Shown: one piece after another, positions 56,995-64,000 of the stretch | Layout: each line of letters starts with the position of its first letter | Numbering within the stretch: position 1 is the first letter of the stretch | Origin: Phragmites australis | Taxonomy: Eukaryota; Streptophyta; Magnoliopsida; Poales; Poaceae | DNA: 64,000 bases | NCBI RefSeq assembly: GCF_958298935.1 | Contig: NC_084940.1 | Coordinates: 8,400,001 to 8,464,000, forward strand | Direction: 5' to 3' | The notes under the pieces: model-generated | What the model saw: the letters and a program-made list of their open reading frames with translations, nothing else | What the model was told of the DNA's origin: nothing | The model's database searches: none | Made by a program: the position numbers and the translations under genes

Positions 56995-58170
56995 ATGGCA
57001 ATGTCTTCGGCTGATTCTTGGGACTCTCTCCCTGCCTCCCCTATTGGGTTTGAGGGCTACGAGAAGCGCCTTGAGATAACATTCTCTGATGCACCTGTCT
57101 TTGTGGACCCTTGTGGTCGTGGCCTCCGCGCCCTCTCTCGAGAGCAGATTGACTCATTCTTGGATCTCGCACGGTGCACCATAGTGTCCCAGCTCTCCAA
57201 CAAGGAGTTTGACTCGTATGTGCTGTCGGAGTCGAGCCTCTTTGTGTATCCCCGCAAGGTTGTCCTCAAGACCTGTGGGGCGACGAAGCTGCTGCTCTCC
57301 ATTCCTCGCATCCTTGAGCTTGCTGCAGAGCTTTCACTGCCTGTTCTTTCAGTGAAGTACTCTCGTGGGACGTTCATCTTCCCTGGTGCGCAGCCATCAC
57401 CGCACCGTAGCTTCTCGGAGGAGGTATCTGTGCTGAACGGCTTCTTTGGTGGCCTCAAGTCCGGTGGCAATGCCTATGTGATCGGTGACAAGTTCAAGCC
57501 CAAGAAGAAGTGGCATGCCTACTATGCCACAGAGGAGCCGGAGAAGCCTATGGTGACACTTGAGATGTGCATGACTGGGCTGGATGTTAAGAAAGCTGCA
57601 GTGTTCTTCAAGAACTCTGCCGATGGCCGTTGCTCATCAGCTAAGGAGATGACGAAGCTATCAGGGATTTCTGACATCATCCCTGAGATGGAGATCTGTG
57701 ACTTTGAGTTTGACCCGTGCGGCTACTCAATGAACGGCGTCTGTGGGCCTGCAGCCTCCACCATCCATGTTACTCCCGAGGAAGGTTTCAGCTATGCAAG
57801 CTATGAAGCCATGAACTTCAATCCTAGCTCCTTGGTTTACAGTGATGTGATCAAGAGGGTCCTGGCAGGCTTCTCTCCTTCAGACTTCTCAGTTGCTGTT
57901 ACAATCTTCGGTGGGTGTGGCTTTGCCAAATCATGGGCAAAGGGTGCAGATGTTGATTCCTACATGTGTGAAGATCTTGTTGAGCAGGAGCTTCCTGGTG
58001 GTGGTCTGCTGATGTACCAGAGTTTCACTGCTGTTGCGCCTGGCACTGTGTCACCGAGGTCGACCTTGGAGATGGATGGCTGGAGCAATGATGGAAGTGA
58101 GACGGCTGCGAAGGGCGAAGGGATGTTCTGGGATGTAGAGGAGGTGATGAAGAAAGATGTGGATGCCTGA
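56995..58170 (+). CDS. SAMDC: S-adenosylmethionine decarboxylase proenzyme (AdoMetDC), 391 aa
   Basis: Makes decarboxylated AdoMet, the aminopropyl donor for spermidine and spermine. The start is the ATG at 56995 (MAMSSADSWD); in-frame codons further 5' lie in the leader. The frame is intronless, as is usual in plants. Seen: FEGYEKRLE (residues 19-27, catalytic Glu pair E20/E23), YVLSESSLF with the self-cleavage site E79/S80 where Ser becomes the pyruvoyl group, KTCG with catalytic C94, KYSRGTFIFPGAQ, HRSFSEEV, GNAYVIGD, EMCMTGLD, IIPEMEICDFEFDPCGYSMNG with processing residues, and the PEST-like TIHVTPEEGFSYASYE. It is a little shorter than usual (about 390-400 aa), ending WDVEEVMKKDVDA. All catalytic residues are intact, so it should be active. 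Control is through the two uORFs at 56559-56822. Confidence 0.97.
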   Translation: MAMSSADSWDSLPASPIGFEGYEKRLEITFSDAPVFVDPCGRGLRALSREQIDSFLDLARCTIVSQLSNKEFDSYVLSESSLFVYPRKVVLKTCGATKLLLSIPRILELAAELSLPVLSVKYSRGTFIFPGAQPSPHRSFSEEVSVLNGFFGGLKSGGNAYVIGDKFKPKKKWHAYYATEEPEKPMVTLEMCMTGLDVKKAAVFFKNSADGRCSSAKEMTKLSGISDIIPEMEICDFEFDPCGYSMNGVCGPAASTIHVTPEEGFSYASYEAMNFNPSSLVYSDVIKRVLAGFSPSDFSVAVTIFGGCGFAKSWAKGADVDSYMCEDLVEQELPGGGLLMYQSFTAVAPGTVSPRSTLEMDGWSNDGSETAAKGEGMFWDVEEVMKKDVDA

Positions 58171-58570
58171 GAAAATGGGTAGTTCATCACCTGGAGTTGC
58201 AAGTTGAAGCTGAGAGAATTTTTGAGACCTGTTAGGTCCTGTTCTAGTTTCGGTTAAGCAGCTGGTTGGGCTACCGGCAAGCCTATCTTATGTTACTGTT
58301 TTTTGTTCTTTCATATTTCCCTGTCCAATAAGTGCTCTAGATGGTTTGCTGCGTCTGCCATAGTGAGCGAAATCAGATTGTAGTAGTATCTGTTTCTGCT
58401 GCCGATGCTCTTGTGGGGAGAATGATCATGTGACTCAACTATTTAGGTAATATATCGAAACTTTCGGTCAATCTTCTGTTCATTGTCATTCTTACTGCTG
58501 TTTTGATGGACAGAGCTAGCGCTATTAGTATAGTTTTGTCAAAGATTAGTTCATGTAAATATGTTCGTAA
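58171..58570 (+). other. 3' UTR and 3' flank of the AdoMetDC gene
   Basis: T-rich, with GTCCAATAAGTGC near 58323 as a plausible polyadenylation signal context. No gene. Confidence 0.5.
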
Positions 58571-59640
58571 TTGAACCGGTTACCTTCGAGATCAGAGATT
58601 GAGTAGAAAACAAGACATGTGATGTATCCAGGTTTGAACTCTTGAAGAGGAGTAATACTTTACGTCCTATGTGAATAATGTTGCATATAGATTGTCTCGA
58701 GTACAAGCAAGGTGGCTAAACTTATTATAATAGAGTAGATTGAATCTAAACTAATCTGGGGTTGAAGTTGTCAGAGTATCTCCAAAGTTAAGGTCTTGGT
58801 GCTTGCGCTGAGTTATGTAGGTGTTGATCTGTTGTGAGTTTTTCCTCTGGGGTTAAGGTCCTCGCCTTATAAAGGGGTTCTAGCATCACTTTAGTCCTAG
58901 CTATAGTCGATAGGGAGTCATTCGTCTTGTCGGTTAAGGCAAGACAATCGAATTCAGCTTAAATACTAGTCGTGCTCGAGTAGGATAACCCAATCGAGAT
59001 CTTCCTAGTACAGATATTCGTGATCTGTAAGTATATCAGGTCTCGCAGATTCAGATACACAATATCCGGAGGTGTCCATCAGGTATATGGTATATCCTAT
59101 CCATATATAGTATATTCCTTATGTGTATATACCTTATAGTTAGATATTGGATAGTAGCTCTCTAACTTTACTCAATAGGTGAGATTTCCACAAGCGCCTA
59201 CTCGAGTACTGCCAAGTCTAAGCCTGGTCGAACAAGGTATATCAAGCTTGTAGTCGAAAGAATCGAGCAAAGGACTTCCTATTATGAGTATCGAATGGAA
59301 ATGCTATTAGGTCGAGCGTCGTGTCGTTGTCTGCACTCGAAGCTCAAGAAAGCTTGAAAACTCAACTTCTCGACATCTGTCTCTGGATAGAGTTAAAAAG
59401 AAATCCCCAAAATTTGAACCGTTGGGTATAGGTGCATTTAATGCACTCGAATGGGTGTGCAAAGATTCACACGACGCTATCATCCCGTCTTTCATGCCGA
59501 ATGGGGAGCTATGGTAATGAGAGCAGTTACCAAAGTAAATGCTAATTACTAGTCTATTTACCCTTACAAACCTAGACTGTAACTATTCTTCATCCTCTCG
59601 CCGTCAGTCCTCGCTTCAAGCTCTCACCTTTCTCCACCCA
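58571..59640. mobile_element. LTR-like remnant
   Basis: 58628-58680 (TATCCAGGTTTGAACTCTTG then AGTAATACTTTACGTCC) matches the LTR text at 34216-34262 and 45098-45160. The region precedes gypsy-type gag debris in the right order for a 5' LTR. Ends were not defined. Confidence 0.5.
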
Positions 59641-62190
59641 AGCTCATGTCGCCGCACAGAAAATCTTATTCATGGTTTCCAACCATTCCGGGAACGCCAC
59701 CTCTCCTTCCCCACCTGAGAAAGAATCCAACTTGAAGAATATTGACGCATCCCCCAAGCAACTAGATGAGATGAGACTCCTGACCGAAGCCTGGGCAATC
59801 TCAACGATGCAAGAATCGAAGCTCCATAAACTCGAAGGAGAAGGAATCATTCCTCCTTGCGATCTGACCAACTGGAGGCCTACATCGGATGAGGAATTCC
59901 CATCCTACCAGTTTGATAATGAGATTGTGGTTTTTGAATCCTTCTCCACCACTTGAATCCAAACTCGATCACTATGCTTAGTGTCTTTGTCCATCTATGC
60001 AAATCCTTCCTTGGTGTTGAACCAAGCTTTAATTTGTTTTAGTATTTTTATCATCTGAAAAGGTATACTGAGAATAAATATATTGGAGGTTGTGGTTTCC
60101 AACTGCAGAATGGAATGAAGAATTCTTATATCTCGGTTGCTTTGATCTCCTCCTGGCAAAAATATTGGAAAAAACTCTGGTTTTATGTCTTCAACACCAA
60201 CCTAGTCACTTCTCCATAAGTCTATAGGGGTATCCAGCCCCACCCAAATCTGTCTTGGTCGAACAAGCATCACGAGCTTGACCATACTCCCATTATGTTA
60301 AGAAGATTGGCGAACTTAGGCCGAGTGACTTAACCAAATGACATGTGGCCAAAGACTTTATTAGTTGAAGTTCAAGCCCCTTGGAAGCATGTGATCACTT
60401 CACTTGGGATTATGCTGGAGATAATGATAGCTTCTGGGATGCGTCCGGATGTAAGATTTGGCTAGCATTTTACTGTTTTTGTAGCTACAGTCAAACTCTT
60501 TCGAGTGACTCCTTTTTCCTTTAGCCTTGTCCTTGCATGACACAAATACTCAATTGGGCAAACTATTTACTAAAGAGGCACAACCAAGCTCTGTTTAGCC
60601 TTACTACCTTAAGAATTCTCGACCACCAGTGAGAATTTGCTCGAATTGAGGAAACAATATTGATGATTATTTATTAAACCTATTTTGTCTTTTTTATTTT
60701 AGATTCTAGCCCTCCATCAAGAGGATACTCCATCCTCTAGCACTAGTGACAAGGGGAAAACATTGACTGATCAAGATGTCGAAGGGTCTCTTTGATCCAA
60801 GAGATTATCCTCACTATTTGACCCACCGCCCCTCAAACACACTCGGAGAAAGAATAAACTAGTATTAAAATCAAGTCCTTCAATGATCACTTGTTCACCT
60901 GAAACTCTGACTATCTAGTTTATACCGACTGACGCCTGGTCTGTATGGGTGGCCTTTTTCCAGGGAACAACTGGTGCACCCCCTCAATCGCCTCCTCAAG
61001 AGACCGTCACGCCTGATGACTCGGCAAAAGAGGTAACTCTTATCAAGTTATCATCCTTTTGTTGGTCATTCTTCTTAGAATTCACTCGATAATTTCATAA
61101 TAATGATGTTGTATTGTTGGTTGGTTTCTTGCAGGCAATGGCTTCTTTAGCTTTGTCAGACTCCCTAGTTATCCCTTTGACCCAACCAGACCCATCTGCT
61201 AGTATGATGAAGAAGAAAGTCACCATCAAGAGGCAAAAGTCAAACATTGTTTCACACATCCCAGTCGGCAAAGGTTTTGCTTGAACAATTATCTCTTCTT
61301 CCAGCCTTCTTTTTCCTTTCTTATACAACTTAATCGTAGACTATTCTCTCTGGAGAAGAAAAAAGAGCAGACAATGAGTGATTCAGCTAGTGAGCTGGTT
61401 CCAACCTCTCCAGTCTCACCATTCCCGCTTCCTCGAGTAGAAAATACTTCCACAGATGTACCTGAACCAAGCCTGTACCCCAGCAAAGCAAAGACCCTTG
61501 CATCGATCCCAACTAATGATCCTTGAGGATATCGTCAAGGCTACAGGTGTCAAGATTGCCGCTGCCAAGGCTCGATACGTGGTGATCAATCACACTAGCC
61601 ATCATAAGGCTCTCGAAGAGAAGGATGCCTTGCTAGCAGCTCACCAAGAAAAGTTTAACAGTCAGTTTACCTGTTGACCATTAGTATCTGATCCGAACGT
61701 GAGATAATTGATATTGAATTATTTTTGTTTGCTTTCTTAGATATCAAAGCCAACTTGAGGATCCAACTTGATGTTGTCGCTGAGTCAATAAAGATCCATA
61801 AGAAGGATGCAAATCAATGAGAAGAACTTAGAAGTGCTTTGAAAAAAAGTAGAAGCTGATTGAGACACCATGGTTGTCGAGCAGGACACCATTGCTGTCG
61901 CACGAGATGATGAGATTTTAGCACTTTCGAAGCTGAAGGAACAGACCTTTGATCGCATGAACCAATCAGCCTTTGTAAGCAACAAGACAATGCTTGGTCT
62001 TCTCAAAAGCTAAAACCCCAACCTCGACACATCAATAGTGACAGGGGGGTCGAGTGTTCAGTAGAGGAGGCAACAAACATCATTCTCGACATCAAACCTT
62101 TGATTCCTGCCTTCATTGAGTCCCTAGGGTTCAACCCGCCTCATGATGAAAGTGAGGGTAGTCCCTCTAGCTGATGGTCCATTCGACTCC
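59641..62190 (+). pseudogene. degenerate gypsy-type gag (Transposase_28-like), plus strand
   Basis: 59672-59956 reads DASPKQLDEMRLLTEAWAIS, TMQESKLHKLEGEGIIPP and DEEFPSYQFDNEIVVFESF, the typical opening of the grass gypsy-type polyprotein. Later scattered pieces include AAAKARYVVINHTSHHKALE (61560-61620), a coiled-coil-like segment (61740-61990) and DIKPLIPAFIESLGFNPPHD (62090-62150). Stops, frameshifts and intron-like gaps break it up. Same family type as the antisense gag at 8200-10175. Confidence 0.6.
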
Positions 62191-62767
62191 AAACATTCAA
62201 GACTTGATCCGTGATTTAGGGATATCTATAAACATTACTATTATTTTGCTAGTTCAATATGCTCTTGCAACTATTCCCTTATTGATGAAATAGAGTTAGC
62301 ATAAGTAGATACAAAAACCGATTAGTACATGCTAAAACCATCCTCGAAACCTATTTATCAAATATCCATTGATACCTGAAAACTCAACTAGACATATTAT
62401 TAGATGCATTGGAGCTCGAGTGACTTCTCAAAGGATACTTAAGAACAAGAAAAAGACTAGTATAAAACTAGAAAGAAAACAATAACACGATGATTTTTGA
62501 AAACTTTTAGCCAACTCGCGTATTTGACCAGCGTGCGAACATAAACTCGGTGGAGAACACGCATGAGATCGACTAGAACTTTAGAACCTTATTGACTGTT
62601 AAGTGTGAGATGTCTGACAATGTCTTGTGTTGTTATGCCTTATGAGATGTAGTTATTTATTATCGACCCAACACATGCCTCTATTTGTTCTATCCAATGC
62701 AATCAACACAAAGCTAGATATTTTTTTTTTGCAAAAAATGTGTATTTACAAAACATGGTATTACTAG
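62191..62767. other. AT-rich non-coding retroelement region
   Basis: Between gag debris and the tandem array, no frame of note. Probably internal sequence of the same retroelement. Confidence 0.4.
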
Positions 62768-63215
62768 TAGCCCCTGACTCTATGGTCGAGGAGAAGATTT
62801 TCCGATCGGAGAGTAAGAAAGAATATACCTATACCATCAAAAGTATATGATGTAGCCCCTGACTCTCTGCTCGATGACTGAATCGAGTGTTGAGTAAAAC
62901 TGCAGCATCGAAAGTATGCGATGTAGCCCTCGACTCTCTGTTTGATGTGATAATCAAGACAGAGAGTAGATCTATACCATCGAAAGATACCCGATGTGGC
63001 CCTTGACTCTTTGCTCAATAATTGAGTTCGAACAGAAAGTAGAGCATTAGCGCTCACATTAAAAAATGTAGCTCATGGCTCTTTGGTTAGCATGATAACT
63101 AAATAGAGAGGGAAGCATAAGCATCCAAATTATGCCATGTAGCCTCCGACTCTCTACTCGATAACTGGATTAAGTGGAGAGTAGAGCATAAGCATCGAAT
63201 CATTATGCTCGAAGG
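62768..63215. repeat. degenerate tandem array with GTAGCCCCTGACTCTCTGCTCGA core
   Basis: The core recurs at about 62768, 62852, 62924, 62996, 63067 and 63139, i.e. every 70-85 bp. Between the cores lies GAGAGTAG(A)...ATACCATCGAAAGTATGCGATG. Typical of non-coding internal tandem repeats of gypsy-type elements. Confidence 0.75.
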
Positions 63216-64000
63216 CGTAAACCTACGAGGGTATGGCTATGGTCATCAAGTGAGTTCGAACAGTCGGATAGGTGAGAATTAAAAACTCACTCCCGTTCAT
63301 GCTTATATACACCGTTACCTCTGATTTAACGTGTCATGATGACACAACATCCCTCTGCACAGAGACTAGGTACGCCATAATGCCTTGGCGATGTCTCAGC
63401 TTCTGCCAAATGCGTCAACCTTGAATTGCTGTGCACCCGAGGTGGCCTCAGAAATTCAACCGTCGTTACTGGATCTTGACGACTCCAAACTTTTCCGTTT
63501 GACCTATTTTCGTGACAATAAATGGGGGGAACCCAAAGACATTCATTTTCCAATCTACTTTTGCTCTTCCATGCACATTGATCAATAGCATTTGTAGTAC
63601 TTGAAATTATAGCCTCCACTCCACCGTCGTCTCTCGAGAGATATCCAAAAATAAAAAGTTGGATCTTTCACCCTAAAGCCTCTCGCTATTGTTCCACCAT
63701 GAGTCATCATTGTTTCCGCCAATGAGGAGGAATCGAGTGAGAGGTATGGGAGGAGAAGGAACAAAAAGTTTGTCGGAGGTCGTCGACCCTTCAAACAGCA
63801 CCTCCGGCGCTTCCTCGACGCCAACACCACTGAGCGAACGGCACAAGAGTCAGCAACTCAGGCTGCACAAGGAGATGAGGATGGTGGTGATCTTAACGAG
63901 ATCATCGACCAGGTCACCAATGAGGTCGACGATAGAGCCCTCGAGCCTTTGGTGGTGAAGAAAGCGCGATTTTTCTTTTCTATCGACAATCGCCAGATCG
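63216..64000 (+). mobile_element. retroelement remnant running off the window
   Basis: 63290-63600 looks LTR-like (CATGCTTATATACACCG near 63299 could be a TATA region). The frame from 63689 (HESSLFPPMRRNRVRGMGG...) resembles the low-complexity start of a gag polyprotein, rich in Ser, Thr, Pro and acidic residues, and is open to 63958. Uncertain. Confidence 0.35.

Noticed and set aside
57057..57470. A 137-aa minus-strand frame inside the AdoMetDC coding region
   Set aside because: Antisense shadow of a conserved coding frame with intact catalytic motifs.

Overview
This window is plant nuclear DNA, most likely from a grass. The genes have short phase-matched GT-AG introns and GC-rich 5' exons. 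Between them lies dense transposon debris of grass type: Ty3/gypsy and Ty1/copia LTR fragments, small inverted-repeat (MITE-like) elements, a tRNA-derived SINE and CACTA-like pieces. No bacterial operon, CRISPR or phage feature was seen. I read the exon structures by eye from splice sites and reading frame; no database search was run.

Genes, left to right. (1) 338-1617 (+) holds the last four exons of a WAT1/nodulin MtN21-type (EamA) transporter that begins upstream of the window. (2) 11675-13391 (-) is a complete two-exon tetraspanin. (3) 16452-16991 (-) and (4) 26421-27170 (+) are two secreted glycine-rich proteins of one family. (5) 27752 to about 28312 (+) looks like a broken gene with a GEX2-like first exon. 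(6) 29453-43042 (-) is a complete 13-exon purine-type 5'-nucleotidase of the HAD superfamily (538 aa). (7) 55214-58170 (+) is S-adenosylmethionine decarboxylase, with a spliced leader carrying the classic overlapping tiny and small uORFs.

The 5'-nucleotidase gene is the most striking locus. Two of its twelve introns are inflated by repeats. A 6.1-kb intron carries a tandem array with a unit of about 113 bp, split by a 1287-bp solo LTR with a 5-bp target duplication, and followed by a 361-bp LTR. A 3.1-kb intron carries the 5' part of a Ty3/gypsy element in antisense orientation (LTR, primer binding site, gag, protease, part of reverse transcriptase). All 13 exons still join in frame, so the gene looks functional. 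Its promoter side has collected three inverted-repeat elements within 1.8 kb.

Repeat regions: 2.1-4.2 kb (decayed CCGGATGGT-type array, a repeat whose second copy is inverted at 18-19 kb, and a foldback MITE); 6.5-11.1 kb (copia-like LTR end, antisense gypsy-type gag, gypsy LTR); 21.3-25.3 kb (gypsy LTR, gag and integrase remains plus CACTA-like sequence); 51.0-54.4 kb (internally deleted copia-like element with both LTR ends); 58.6-64.0 kb (gypsy-type gag debris and a degenerate tandem array). I found no convincing new multi-gene biological system. The most notable items are the satellite-bearing intron, the splice-dependent tail of the AdoMetDC uORF, and the broken GEX2-like gene.
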